A DNA stretch of 64,000 bases, taken from NCBI GenBank assembly GCA_009776305.1, contig WRLY01000005.1:62001-126000 (forward strand), in the 5' to 3' direction. The notes under the pieces are model-generated. The model saw nothing but the letters and a program-made list of their open reading frames with translations. It was not told the origin of the DNA and made no database searches. Positions within the stretch are counted from its first letter, which is position 1. Every line of letters begins with the position of its first letter. The position numbers and the translations under genes are program-made. This document shows positions 51,105-60,423 of the stretch, in pieces. The stretch is from Oscillospiraceae bacterium (GTDB taxonomy: Bacteria; Bacillota; Clostridia; Oscillospirales; Ruminococcaceae).

Positions 51105-53486
51105 TTACATATTTATCAAAATCTCATTTTTGTCTTTTAATATGTCTTCCTCTATTAAAAGTCCGTCAATTTTCGTACCGTTCACGACTACAGATTTAAC
51201 GCCGCTTTCAGCGCCGTTCGGGTTGCTGATTTTTATATTCAGCTCCCTGCCCCTGAAAGCCTTTTTGATTTCAAGTTCTTTCCACTCGGAGGGGATTGAC
51301 GGGTTTATTACAAGCCCTTTAATTTCGGGTCGAAGCCCCAAAATGCCTTCCACTGAGCCTACCATAACCGTAGAAGCCGTTCCCGTAAGCCAATGCACAT
51401 GAGAGCGTCCCGCGAAAGGACTGCCTTTGCCCTCTGTGAACTGTCCGTGGGCGTAAGGTTCAAGTATACGCTTATCAGCGTCGTCGTTCATTGTGGCGGG
51501 GCTGGAATTACGCCAGTATTCGTAAGCGCGGTTTCCGCGCCCCATAAGGGATTCAGCCAAAATCGCCCACCCTTGAGGCTGTGAGAAAATTCCCGCGTTC
51601 TCCTTGCAATAATTATTGAAACAAACCATTAACGCGCCGTCAAACGCGTGATTGCTGTAAGGCGGGTCCATGACCTGTATGCCGTAAGGGGTATTAAGCT
51701 CCCTGTAAACGCTGTCCATAGAGGTTTTGCCCTGCTCCTCTGATGAGAAACCGGAGATAACCCCCCACGATTGTGGATTAAGCCACATTGAAGCCTCTGG
51801 CTGTCCTTTTTTGCCTATTATGTCTCCGTTTTCGCGGTAGCCGCGGAACCAGCGGTCTCCATCCCAGCATTTTGAAATAATAGGCTCAAGCTTGCCGCTT
51901 ATTTCATCTAAATACTCACAGTAATTTCTATCATTTTTATACTCTGCGAATATTTTCAAGATTTTTATGGCATAAATAAGCTGAAACGCCACAAAGACGC
52001 TTTCCCCCATTTTGCCGAGCCGCAGACAGTCGTTCCAGTCGGCGTGAAGCCCGGCGGGCATACCGTGTCCGCCCAAGTTGTTCATAGAGAAGTCAACAGC
52101 GCGTTTTAAGTGGTCGTAAACCGTGCCTTTTTCGTTATTATCAGCGTAGGAAATAACCTCTTCAAGAAAATCGGAGTTACCTGTTTCGGTCACATATTTA
52201 TATATTGTTGGGAATAACCACAGCGCGTCGTCTGCGCGGTAACTCGGATGCCCCGTTTCCTTGACGTAAGCGGGGTCGTCGGGGGTGTTTTCAAAGCCCG
52301 CTTTATGCGTGTATTTCACAAGCGGTAGCCCCGCACCGTTAGTCACCTGTGCCGAGAGCATGAAACGGATTTGTTCAAGCGCCATTTCCGGGGACAAATG
52401 AATTATTCCCTGAATGTCCTGTACCGTATCGCGGTAGCCGAAACCGTTTCTCAGTCCGCAATAGTTAAAAGACGCGGCGCGTGACCAAATAAATGTAATA
52501 AAGCACTGATAAGCATTCCAGACGTTAAGCATGTTGTTGAATTTATCATCGGGGGTCTTAACCTGCAAATTATCAAGTTTTGAGTGCCAATAGTTTTTAA
52601 GCTCGTTAAGCTCATTATCTGCTACGCCGGAATCGGCGTAGCGTTTTAGCAGCGCCTCGGCGTCTTTTTCGGGCTTTTGCCCAAGCAGAAAGATGAATTC
52701 CGCGCTGTCGCCGTCATTAAGGTTTAGCTCTGTTTCAAGTGCGCCGCAGGAGTTTCCGTTATAGTTTAATTCATTGTTTAATCCTTCGGTAATGCCTACG
52801 GGGTTGTGGTAGCCGCGATATTTTCCGACAAAGCAGTCGCGGTCACCGCAGTATTTACTTATTTTCGCGCCTGCAAGCCCGAAAAACCGCTCAGATTCAG
52901 GCTTTTTGAGATTTTCGCTGTAAATTTGCTTAATATAATTACCCTTAAAATATGTACGGGAGATAAAAAGTGAATACTGTAAATTCACCTGGTCCTGTTC
53001 ATAATTCGGCTCGTTTGTGAACTCTATAAAGCCTGTCGCCGATAATTTGCGAGGCTTGCCGCTGTTGTTGGTAACTTTAACCCGCCAAACTTCATGTTCA
53101 GCATTATGAGGCACGTAATAATCAACTGTAGCTTTTACGCCTGTGTACTCCGAGCTGATTTGAGTATAAGCGGTTCCGTGACGGCACTCGTACTTAAAGT
53201 CCTCTAAAGGCTTACAGACGGGCGCCCACGAGGCAGTCCAATAATCGCCGGTTTCTTTGTCTTTCATGTAGACATAGCGCCCGGGTTGGTCCTGGGTTAT
53301 GTTGTTGAAACGATAGCGGCTGAGTCTGCCGTTCGCGCCGGACTCGACAAAGCTGTAGCCTCCCGCGTTCCCCGAAATAATCGCGCCGTAAAGCGGCGAG
53401 CCCAAGTAGTTTGCCCAAGGGGCGGGGGTGTCGGGTTTGGTAATAACGTATTCCCTGTTTTTCTCGTCAAAATAGCCGTAATTCAT
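51105..53486 (-). CDS. GH94 disaccharide phosphorylase (cellobiose phosphorylase-like)
   Basis: 793 residues. MNYGYFDEKNREYVITKPDT, PWANYLGSPLYGAIISGNAG and GGYSFVESG form the N-terminal beta-sandwich start of GH94/GT36 enzymes. The (alpha/alpha)6 barrel contains LRNGFGYRDTVQDIQG and the general-acid Asp region GLHADWNDCLRLG, and ends with SHVHWLTGTASTVMV. The family splits beta-linked disaccharides with phosphate to a sugar 1-phosphate; cellobiose is the best guess from N-terminal similarity, but chitobiose- or cellobionate-type specificity cannot be excluded. Cytoplasmic, monocistronic, with no transporter nearby. AAAAGGAGA before the ATG supports this start over one 60 bases upstream. The sugar 1-phosphate would feed the phosphohexomutase at 55443. 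Confidence 0.9.
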   Translation of the reverse strand: MNYGYFDEKNREYVITKPDTPAPWANYLGSPLYGAIISGNAGGYSFVESGANGRLSRYRFNNITQDQPGRYVYMKDKETGDYWTASWAPVCKPLEDFKYECRHGTAYTQISSEYTGVKATVDYYVPHNAEHEVWRVKVTNNSGKPRKLSATGFIEFTNEPNYEQDQVNLQYSLFISRTYFKGNYIKQIYSENLKKPESERFFGLAGAKISKYCGDRDCFVGKYRGYHNPVGITEGLNNELNYNGNSCGALETELNLNDGDSAEFIFLLGQKPEKDAEALLKRYADSGVADNELNELKNYWHSKLDNLQVKTPDDKFNNMLNVWNAYQCFITFIWSRAASFNYCGLRNGFGYRDTVQDIQGIIHLSPEMALEQIRFMLSAQVTNGAGLPLVKYTHKAGFENTPDDPAYVKETGHPSYRADDALWLFPTIYKYVTETGNSDFLEEVISYADNNEKGTVYDHLKRAVDFSMNNLGGHGMPAGLHADWNDCLRLGKMGESVFVAFQLIYAIKILKIFAEYKNDRNYCEYLDEISGKLEPIISKCWDGDRWFRGYRENGDIIGKKGQPEASMWLNPQSWGVISGFSSEEQGKTSMDSVYRELNTPYGIQVMDPPYSNHAFDGALMVCFNNYCKENAGIFSQPQGWAILAESLMGRGNRAYEYWRNSSPATMNDDADKRILEPYAHGQFTEGKGSPFAGRSHVHWLTGTASTVMVGSVEGILGLRPEIKGLVINPSIPSEWKELEIKKAFRGRELNIKISNPNGAESGVKSVVVNGTKIDGLLIEEDILKDKNEILINM

Positions 53487-53558
53487 TTTTGATTCTCCTT
53501 TTCTTATAATGTTTAATGTTTTTGTCAAAAAAGCAGTTTTCAGCATTTCTTAAATTTA

Positions 53559-53587
53559 ATTATACCATAACATTTCCAAACTCACAA
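53559..53587 (-). promoter_or_regulatory. Promoter of the GH94 gene
   Basis: On the minus strand TTGTGA, 17 bases, TATAAT, about 73 bases before the GH94 start codon. Confidence 0.6.
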
Positions 53588-53641
53588 ATGTATATTGTTA
53601 CAAATATTTGTTTTATATATTGTATGTTTTGCACAATCCCC

Positions 53642-53670
53642 TTGACAAATTACGATAAAAAATGTAAAAT
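53642..53670 (+). promoter_or_regulatory. Promoter of comM
   Basis: TTGACA (53642-53647), 17 bases, TAAAAT (53665-53670). A full-consensus -35 box, 53 bases before comM. Confidence 0.75.
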
Positions 53671-53722
53671 AATGTAAGGGCGTGTATTGAGGCTACGCGG
53701 ATTTTAAAACGGGAGAAAAACT

Positions 53723-55270
53723 ATGTTCGCTAAAATTAACGGAATGGGGCTTTACGGCATGAACGCTTTTCCCGTTTCAGCTGAAATAAGCACTTCCGGC
53801 GGTAGCGTTCCCGCTTTTGATATAGTGGGTTTAGCGGACGTGTCGGTTCAGGAAAGCAAAATGAGAATCCGCTCGGCTTTGAAAAACTCCGAAATAAAAA
53901 CAAAGCCTCTTAATACCATCGTGAATTTAGCCCCCGCCTCGGTAAGGAAAACAGGCTCGCTTTATGATTTGACGATTTTAACGGCGGTTTTAGCTGCGCA
54001 GGGATTAATCAAAATTAATACAGACGACAGCGTGTTTTTCGGGGAGGTTTCTTTAGGCGGCGACCTGAACCCCGTCAACGGTGCACTGACCATGACTATA
54101 GCTGCCCGTGAAAATGGTATAAAAAAAGTTTTTCTTCCTGCTGCCAACGCTAAAGAAGCCGCCGTTGCCCGATTTCCGGGGGTTATTGAAGTTTACGGCG
54201 TGAATAATGTACGGGAGCTTTTTCAGCACCTTGCGGGAGAAGCGAAAATAGAGCCGCAAAAAGCTTTCATTCCAGAAACGGCGGATTTTTATGACGCGCT
54301 CAATTTTTCCGATGTAAAAGGGCAGGAAAACGTCAAGAACGCGTTGGAAGTAGCGGCGGCGGGATTTCATAATATTTTAATAATCGGAACTCCGGGAACC
54401 GGCAAAAGTATGCTCGCCAAGCGTTTGCCGTCAATTCTGCCGCGAATGAGCTTTGAGGAAAGCCTTGAAACTACCCAAATCCATTCGGTAGCGGGGGTTT
54501 TGGATATAAAAAATCCGCTTGTTACCGTTCGTCCGTTCAGGAGCGTTACCCACACGGCTTCGGCGGCGGGGCTGATTGGCGGCGGGAGTATACCCAAACC
54601 GGGAGAAATTTCTTTAGCTCACAACGGGGTGCTTTTCTTGGACGAGTTTCCCGAGTTTGACCGCCGTACCTTGGAAACACTGCGTCAGCCCTTGGAAAAC
54701 GGCGAAATGAATATTTCCCGCGCTGTGGGGAAAGCCTGTTACCCTTGTAAAATAATGCTTGTAGCGGCGATGAACCCCTGCCCCTGCGGCAACTTCGGGC
54801 ATCCTGCCAAGCGATGCACCTGCACCGAAAGGCAGGTGGCGTCATACCTCGGAAAAATAAGCCAGCCTGTATTAGACAGAATAGATATACAAATAGAAGC
54901 CGCTCCCGTCGGCTACGGTGAGCTTTCGGACAGGGAAAAGGGCGAACCATCCTGTGAAGTTCTGAAACGGGTCGAAGCCGCACGGGAAATTCAGCAAAAA
55001 CGTTACGCCGGAACGGCAATCAAGTCTAATTCCGATATTCCTGCAGGAATGTTGAGCGAAATCTGCCCATTAAGCCCCGATGCGGCAGTGACCCTGAAGA
55101 ACGCTTTTGAGAAATTAGGCTTGTCGGCGCGGGCTTATGACAGGATTTTAAAAGTCGCGAGGACAATTGCGGATTTAAACGGCAGTGAAATTATCGAAAA
55201 AAGGCATATAGCCAGAGCGGTGCAATACAGAAGTCTTGATAAGAAATACTGGACGGGACGTAATAATTAA
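53723..55270 (+). CDS. comM: YifB/ComM-family AAA+ ATPase (Mg-chelatase-like)
   Basis: 515 residues. N-terminal Lon-like fold (NGMGLYGMNAFPVSAEISTS, NLAPASVRKTGSLYDLTI), Walker A GTPGTGKSMLAKRL, Walker B GVLFLDEFPEFDR, then the family hallmark MNPCPCGNFGHPAKRCTC and SQPVLDRIDIQIE. ComM is a hexameric helicase that extends heteroduplex in natural transformation; many non-competent bacteria carry it too. GGGAG precedes the ATG. Confidence 0.95.
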   Translation: MFAKINGMGLYGMNAFPVSAEISTSGGSVPAFDIVGLADVSVQESKMRIRSALKNSEIKTKPLNTIVNLAPASVRKTGSLYDLTILTAVLAAQGLIKINTDDSVFFGEVSLGGDLNPVNGALTMTIAARENGIKKVFLPAANAKEAAVARFPGVIEVYGVNNVRELFQHLAGEAKIEPQKAFIPETADFYDALNFSDVKGQENVKNALEVAAAGFHNILIIGTPGTGKSMLAKRLPSILPRMSFEESLETTQIHSVAGVLDIKNPLVTVRPFRSVTHTASAAGLIGGGSIPKPGEISLAHNGVLFLDEFPEFDRRTLETLRQPLENGEMNISRAVGKACYPCKIMLVAAMNPCPCGNFGHPAKRCTCTERQVASYLGKISQPVLDRIDIQIEAAPVGYGELSDREKGEPSCEVLKRVEAAREIQQKRYAGTAIKSNSDIPAGMLSEICPLSPDAAVTLKNAFEKLGLSARAYDRILKVARTIADLNGSEIIEKRHIARAVQYRSLDKKYWTGRNN

Positions 55271-55442
55271 TAATTTACTGCGGTTGTGTCCGTTAGACGG
55301 ATTGATAAAAAAAGCCGCCGCAGACGGCTAAAACTTTATTAATTGTTAATTATTCATTATTAATTCTCAAAAGCTATTGCATTTTTCGGTAATTATTGGT
55401 ATTATAATGTTAATAATATTTTTCCGGAGGTAAATACAAATT
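55271..55442 (+). promoter_or_regulatory. comM-phosphohexomutase gap with possible promoter
   Basis: Contains AGCCG/CGGCT (a short stem with an A-tract on its 5' side), an AT-rich TTAATTGTTAATTATTCATT stretch, and a possible promoter TTGCAT (55377-55382), 17 bases, TATTAT (55400-55405). CCGGAGG lies before the next start codon. Confidence 0.5.
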
Positions 55443-57170
55443 ATGAATAAGGAATTTCTTAATTCGTCCTACAGGCTTTGGTTGGAAAAAGCCGCCGCTG
55501 ACCCTGACCTTGTAAAGGAACTAAAGGAAATCGAGAATGATGATGAGGCAATACTTGACAGGTTCTACAGGGAGCTTGAATTCGGTACTGCCGGATTGCG
55601 CGGGGTTATTGGTGCGGGTCCCAATCGCATGAACTATTACACCGTCAGAAGAGCTACACAGGGGCTTGCCGATTACGTAAAGGAGAAGAACCCGAATCCG
55701 AGCGTGGCAATCGGTTATGACAGCCGAATAAAGTCAGACTACTTCTCTGAAAAAGCGGCGGAAGTTTTAGCGGCAAACGGTATAAAGGTATATCTTTACA
55801 AAGAGCTTGTGCCAACTCCGATGGTGAGCTATGCAGTTCGCCGCCTTGGCTGTGACGCGGGTATTAACGTAACCGCGAGCCATAATCCGGCTAAATACAA
55901 CGGCTATAAGGCTTACGGCGCGGACGGCAGTCAGTTGCCGACCGAAGCGGCGGAAGAGGTATTGAAGAAAATCGAATCGTTGGATATTTTTTCCGACGCA
56001 GATGTGAAATATTTAGATTTTAAGCAGGCACTTGAAAAAGGCATTATTAATTATATCGGAGACGATGTAACAGAAGGCTATTTTGACGAGGTCAAAAAGC
56101 AGGCGATTCACCCCGGAGTTTGCCGTACGGCAGGGCTTAAAGTTGTCTACACGCCTTTAAACGGCGCGGGAAATAAGCCGGTACGCAAAATTTTGAGCGA
56201 TATGGGAATTACTGATGTTATAATCGTTCCCGAGCAGGAAAACCCCGACGGAAACTTTCCTACCTGCCCTTATCCCAATCCTGAAATCACCGAAGCGTTA
56301 GCTTTGGGTCTTGAGCTGTGCAAAAAGGAAAAACCCGATTTATTACTTGCTACAGACCCTGACTGCGACCGCGTGGGGATTGCTGTGCCTGACGGAGACG
56401 GCTATGAGCTTTTTTCCGGTAACGAGGTAGGGGCTATGCTCCTTGAATATATAGCGCGGGAGCGCCGCGCACTCGGAACTATGCCGAATTCGCCCGTGAC
56501 GGTAAAATCAGTGGTTTCCACCACCCTTGCCGACGATATTGCAAAGGATTACGGCGTGGAGCTTATAGACGTGCTGACGGGTTTCAAGAATATAGGCGAG
56601 CAGATTGCGATTCTTGAAAATAAAAACGAGCAGGAGCGGTTTATATTCGCTTTTGAGGAAAGTTACGGCTATCTTGCGGGTACTTACGCGCGGGATAAGG
56701 ACGCGGTTGTGGCGTCTATGCTGATTTGTGAAATGGCGGCGTTTTACCGCTCAAAAGGGGTTTCGCTGATTCAGGCGCGGGCTAATATGTATAAAAGATA
56801 CGGCGCATTCCGCAATTCGGTTGACAATTTCTCTTTTGAGGGCGCGAGCGGCATGGAAAAAATGAGCAAAATTATGCAAGGCTTGCGGGATAATTACCCT
56901 AAAGAAATCGCCGGAATAAAGGTAACGGCTTTCAGCGATTACGGAGCGAGTGTTAAAACCGACCTGGTTAAAAACGAAAATTCGGCTATAAAAATGGCTA
57001 AAACCAACATGGTGGTCTTTGACTTGGAGGGTGGCGCGAAAGTAATTGTGCGCCCGTCCGGAACCGAGCCTAAAATAAAGGTTTATTATACTACCGTCGG
57101 CAAGACACTGAAAGATGCTGAGGCTATTCAGCAAAAATTAGCCGCCGAAGTAGTGGGTGTTTTTAAATAA
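55443..57170 (+). CDS. pgcA: Phosphoglucomutase/phosphomannomutase (alpha-D-phosphohexomutase)
   Basis: 575 residues, the PgcA/PGM2-like length. EFGTAGLRGVIGAGPNRMNY, the catalytic serine in NVTASHNPAKYNGYKAYG, the metal loop ATDPDCDRVGIAV, GFKNIGEQIAILE, FAFEESYGYLAG and the phosphate-binding VRPSGTEPKIKVY. Interconverts hexose 1- and 6-phosphates, linking phosphorylase products and cell-wall sugar synthesis to glycolysis. The order of all four domains is normal. Confidence 0.95.
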   Translation: MNKEFLNSSYRLWLEKAAADPDLVKELKEIENDDEAILDRFYRELEFGTAGLRGVIGAGPNRMNYYTVRRATQGLADYVKEKNPNPSVAIGYDSRIKSDYFSEKAAEVLAANGIKVYLYKELVPTPMVSYAVRRLGCDAGINVTASHNPAKYNGYKAYGADGSQLPTEAAEEVLKKIESLDIFSDADVKYLDFKQALEKGIINYIGDDVTEGYFDEVKKQAIHPGVCRTAGLKVVYTPLNGAGNKPVRKILSDMGITDVIIVPEQENPDGNFPTCPYPNPEITEALALGLELCKKEKPDLLLATDPDCDRVGIAVPDGDGYELFSGNEVGAMLLEYIARERRALGTMPNSPVTVKSVVSTTLADDIAKDYGVELIDVLTGFKNIGEQIAILENKNEQERFIFAFEESYGYLAGTYARDKDAVVASMLICEMAAFYRSKGVSLIQARANMYKRYGAFRNSVDNFSFEGASGMEKMSKIMQGLRDNYPKEIAGIKVTAFSDYGASVKTDLVKNENSAIKMAKTNMVVFDLEGGAKVIVRPSGTEPKIKVYYTTVGKTLKDAEAIQQKLAAEVVGVFK

Positions 57171-57244
57171 GAGCCTGTACTCAATACCTAAAATATAGAA
57201 GCCCTCGGTATTGAATACATGTTTCTAAGAAAGGAGTAAAAATT

Positions 57245-57364
57245 ATGGAAATGTTAGTAATGAATCCCCCGACCGGAGTTGTCTTCGCGATTATACCCGC
57301 GGGAATCGCATTGGTGGTTTTAGTCGTCATGGGAATTTTATCCGCCGCCAAGAAAAAGAAGTAA
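57245..57364 (+). CDS. Small single-helix membrane protein (39 aa)
   Basis: ATG at 57245 follows AAAGGAG; 39 residues: a short head MEMLVMNPPTG, one hydrophobic helix (VVFAIIPAGIALVVLVVMGI) and a basic tail AAKKKK. The strong ribosome-binding site and tail topology argue that it is real. A hairpin TCAATACC/GGTATTGA (57181-57188/57207-57214) sits in its leader. It lies between pgcA and nnrD and is probably co-transcribed with one of them. Function unknown. Confidence 0.6.
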   Translation: MEMLVMNPPTGVVFAIIPAGIALVVLVVMGILSAAKKKK

Positions 57365-57403
57365 TGGGTTCTGAAACCTGTAAAAATTAAAGGGGAAAAC
57401 CTG

Positions 57404-58951
57404 ATGAAGTATATTGTCACGGCGCAGCAAATGAAAAAAGCGGAGGAAAACGCCGACCGTAAGGGTCTGTCATTTTCCGCAATGATGGATAACGCGGGCG
57501 CCGCCTGTTTTAAGCAACTTATAAAGATTATTGAGGACGTAAAAGACAAAACCTTTGTGGTTTTGTGCGGTCGCGGCAACAACGGCGGCGATGGAATAGT
57601 CTTAGCCCACAAAATAAAAGAAAAAGGCGGTATGCCGCTTTGTATTTTCGTGTCGGATTTACCGAGTAGTGCTGTTGCAAGGGAGTATTATTCTAAGTAT
57701 TGCGGCAACGGCGGGCTTAACACCGCGCTTTACACCCATCATGAAGACGTTGTTAAAAAGGCGCTAACCAACTGCGACGTTATAATAGACAGCGTTTTCG
57801 GAATCGGCTTTGTGGGGGAGACCGAGCCTAAGCTTGCCTCGCTTTTCAGATTTATCAATAACAACTGCGATAATCTTAAAGTTTCAATCGACGTTCCCAG
57901 CGGTATAAACGCCACAACGGGAGAAATAACCGAATCGGCGTTTCGCCCTGATGTAACTTTTATGCTCGGCGCGGCGAAAAAAGGCTTGCTTTCTCACCCC
58001 TGCTTTGACTTTTGCGGCGACTTAGTACTGCTTGACGTTGGAATTTCCGATGAAAGTTATGAGGATTACGAGGCTGTATTTATAGGCGAGGAGGTCTTGA
58101 AACATATACCTCCCCGAAAGAAGAATTCTCATAAAGGAGATTACGGCAAACTGCTTAATATTGCAGGGAGTGAATGTTATATCGGCGCCGCACTGCTTTC
58201 AACCAAAGCGGCTTTGAAGTGCGGCACGGGGCTTGTTACCCTTGCGAGCGTGAAAAACGTCTGCCGCTCAATAGCGCCGGCTGTCCCCGAAGCTATATAT
58301 ATTCCCCTTTACGCCGATGCGGACGGTTTCGCCGACTCGGAGTCCGCCGAAACTCTCAAAAATAAGCTTGGCGGTTTCAGCGCCGTCGCGCTGGGTTGCG
58401 GGCTTGGCATTACGGCGCATACGCGGACTTTGACGGAATTTGTCCTGCGAAATTTCAACCGACCGGTTATTTTGGACGCTGATGGTATAAATCTACTCAG
58501 TCTTAATATAAATGTCTTAAAGGAAAATGACAGAGGCTCAGGTTGCAACACAGTTATTACGCCACACCCTATGGAGTTCAGCAGATTGACGGGAATGTCC
58601 TTTTCCGAGATTCAGGGCGACAGAATAAGGCAGGCGCGGGAATTCTCGGTTAAGTGGAATACCATAACAGTTCTGAAAGGCGTAAACACGGTCATAGCCG
58701 CTCCCGACGGGCGGGTATTCGTAAACATCACAGGCAATGCGGGACTTGCCAAGGGTGGCTCGGGCGATGTTTTGACGGGTATAATCGCCTCTTTCGCGGC
58801 GCAGGGAGCTGAACCCCTTGAAGCGGCTTTGCTCGGCGTCTATCTGCATGGTCTAACGGCTGATTGTTTAGCTGAAAGCGTGGCGCTCTCAGGAATTATG
58901 CCGAGCGACATTGCCGATTATCTGCCGATTGTGATGAAAAACTTACCGTAA
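57404..58951 (+). CDS. nnrD: Bifunctional NAD(P)HX epimerase/dehydratase
   Basis: 515 residues, a fusion. Residues ~1-215: YjeF_N epimerase domain (TAQQMKKAEENA, VVLCGRGNNGGDGIVLAHKI, FGIGFVGE, SIDVPSGINATTGE). Residues ~230-510: ADP/ATP-dependent dehydratase of the carbohydrate-kinase fold (HKGDYGKLLNIAGS, ALGCGLGI, VILDADGINLL, TPHPMEFSRL, GNAGLAKGGSGDVLTGIIAS). It repairs hydrated NADH and NADPH. GGGGAAA precedes the ATG. Confidence 0.96.
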   Translation: MKYIVTAQQMKKAEENADRKGLSFSAMMDNAGAACFKQLIKIIEDVKDKTFVVLCGRGNNGGDGIVLAHKIKEKGGMPLCIFVSDLPSSAVAREYYSKYCGNGGLNTALYTHHEDVVKKALTNCDVIIDSVFGIGFVGETEPKLASLFRFINNNCDNLKVSIDVPSGINATTGEITESAFRPDVTFMLGAAKKGLLSHPCFDFCGDLVLLDVGISDESYEDYEAVFIGEEVLKHIPPRKKNSHKGDYGKLLNIAGSECYIGAALLSTKAALKCGTGLVTLASVKNVCRSIAPAVPEAIYIPLYADADGFADSESAETLKNKLGGFSAVALGCGLGITAHTRTLTEFVLRNFNRPVILDADGINLLSLNINVLKENDRGSGCNTVITPHPMEFSRLTGMSFSEIQGDRIRQAREFSVKWNTITVLKGVNTVIAAPDGRVFVNITGNAGLAKGGSGDVLTGIIASFAAQGAEPLEAALLGVYLHGLTADCLAESVALSGIMPSDIADYLPIVMKNLP

Positions 58952-58982
58952 TAAAGTAATAGATTTGCTTGTAAACCTATAC

Positions 58983-59020
58983 AGCCTCCTGTCAATTGAA
59001 AAATTAACGGAGGCTTTTTT
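58983..59020 (+). terminator. Terminator whose 3' arm contains the next gene's ribosome-binding site
   Basis: AGCCTCC (58983-58989) pairs with GGAGGCT (59009-59015), inner AATT/AATT pairing, followed by TTTTTT up to 59020, directly against the ATG at 59021. GGAGG is at once the terminator stem and the Shine-Dalgarno sequence of the lipoprotein gene. Confidence 0.8.
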
Positions 59021-59581
59021 ATGAGAAAAATTTACTTGGTTTTGATAACTGTCTTTGCTTTACTAATCTGCGTTTCCTGTTACGCGGGTTTGGGAATCGG
59101 CAACCTTGACTTAAATCAGTCTTATTCCTTTACCGTAAATATGGAATATAACGGCGCGAGTTCAACCGCTGAGCTGACCCGTACTGCTATGGATAGGTGG
59201 GAGGGGGCGTTGACCGCGCCTTACGCTCTGCAAGGGGTTGGTATTGAATATACCCCGCTTGAAATGAGCATTTCATATTCAGGTTTTACGGTCAGGCATG
59301 AACTGGATTCATCGGGAGAATTTAATATTGTCGTATCTTTTATGTTCAGGGCTTTTGAACACGCCTTTAAGGACTCGGAAGAGGTGAATATTTCTTCCGG
59401 CAGGGATTTTATTGAAATCACAGGCGCTATAGACGGCGACGTTTATATTTTAACCCTTGACAAGGCGGGATTACCAACGTCGCTGGAAATTCCGAGCAGG
59501 CAATTCAGGGCGGTGTTTACAGAGGTTACGGCGGAAAGGTTTGTTGAAACGCCGCCGACGGATATTACCCCTGAGCCTTAA
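59021..59581 (+). CDS. Putative lipoprotein, unknown function
   Basis: 186 residues. Signal: KIYLVLITVFALLICVSC with a lipobox-like VSC, so Cys20 is probably lipidated. The mature part (~165 residues) is beta-rich with VNMEYNGASSTAELTRT and a run of alternating hydrophobic strands, perhaps a small barrel as in LolA/LppX-like folds, but no family is recognised. The tail PPTDITPEP is proline-rich and overlaps the convergent mpg gene by 17 bases. Its GGAGG lies within the upstream terminator, so expression needs read-through and an open hairpin. Confidence 0.75.
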   Translation: MRKIYLVLITVFALLICVSCYAGLGIGNLDLNQSYSFTVNMEYNGASSTAELTRTAMDRWEGALTAPYALQGVGIEYTPLEMSISYSGFTVRHELDSSGEFNIVVSFMFRAFEHAFKDSEEVNISSGRDFIEITGAIDGDVYILTLDKAGLPTSLEIPSRQFRAVFTEVTAERFVETPPTDITPEP

Positions 59582-60074
59582 ACCTCCACTCTATATTCCG
59601 CCAATACTCCCCCGCGTAATCAATACCGACTCTCGGCAGGGTAATTATATCCGGCTTATACCCGTCGTCTTCAAGCCAAAGCCTGTCGGAGTTTATAACG
59701 CTTTCGCGGTTGAAGTCTTTTCCTATTTGCAGTTTTTTGGTTAATTTGGCGGGACCTTCAAAATCCTCACAACAGCGTACAAGCACCGCGCCGGGAATGT
59801 CTTTTTGCCCGAAAACTACATTAAGCAAATAATGCATACCGTAAATTAAATAAACATAATAAATCCCGCCCTCTTCAAACAAAACCGAAGTGCGCGGGGT
59901 TTTGCCTTTAGAGGCGTGACAGGCTTTATCTTCCACGCCCATATAACATTCGGTTTCGGTTATGCGAAGACGTATTGTTTCGCCGTTTAAATTTCTGCAA
60001 AGCAATTTTCCGACTAATAAAGGCGCGGCTTCCAAAGGGGTTTTCAAAAAGAATTCAGGTGTTCTTATTTCCAT
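59565..60074 (-). CDS. mpg: DNA-3-methyladenine glycosylase (AAG/Mpg family)
   Basis: 169 residues. LEAAPLLVGKLLCRNLNGET, TETECYMGVEDKACHASKGK, the substrate loop YYVYLIYGMHYLLNVV and GAVLVRCCE (usually LIRA), then GPAKLTKKLQIG. Excises alkylated purines for base-excision repair. It is shorter than the ~190-200 residues typical of the family, ending soon after the DRLWLEDDG region. Its 3' end overlaps the lipoprotein gene. Confidence 0.92.
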   Translation of the reverse strand: MEIRTPEFFLKTPLEAAPLLVGKLLCRNLNGETIRLRITETECYMGVEDKACHASKGKTPRTSVLFEEGGIYYVYLIYGMHYLLNVVFGQKDIPGAVLVRCCEDFEGPAKLTKKLQIGKDFNRESVINSDRLWLEDDGYKPDIITLPRVGIDYAGEYWRNIEWRFKAQG

Positions 60075-60143
60075 ATTTTTCTCCGTTTAACTTAATTTGC
60101 AATGCTAACAATATATAGTAGTTTAAGCGAAAGGACTAAAAAA

Positions 60144-60332
60144 ATGTTAAATAATATGCCGAAAAAATATGATAAAAAGACAAAAAACAAAGCTGAAGCC
60201 GACAGAATCATGCGGATTCCCCGTCGGATAATCGCCGACTTAACCGCAGGGGAAACCGACCCCAACGGTTCTTATACCGGAGCACCTGTCAACAGGAGCG
60301 AAAAACCCGTACAGGACGCCGACGATTTGTAA
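60144..60332 (+). CDS. Small conserved-looking protein (62 aa) ending PVQDADDL
   Basis: ATG at 60144 with AAAGGA nine bases before it; the frame opens 42 bases earlier without a site. Basic N-terminus (NMPKKYDKKTKNKAEA), RIMRIPRRIIADLTAGE, then DPNGSYTGAPVN and the acidic end EKPVQDADDL. I recall similar (D)xxGSYTGxP...PVQDADDL tails in clostridial hypothetical proteins, without known function. It resembles the small protein at 11401-11583 in layout only. Confidence 0.65.
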   Translation: MLNNMPKKYDKKTKNKAEADRIMRIPRRIIADLTAGETDPNGSYTGAPVNRSEKPVQDADDL

Positions 60333-60423
60333 ATTCCGCGCTCATTCGACAGTTTTCTATTGACTTTTTCGCGGCGTTATGATAAAATTTATTAAATTCG
60401 CAAACTCATCGGAGGAATCAGAC

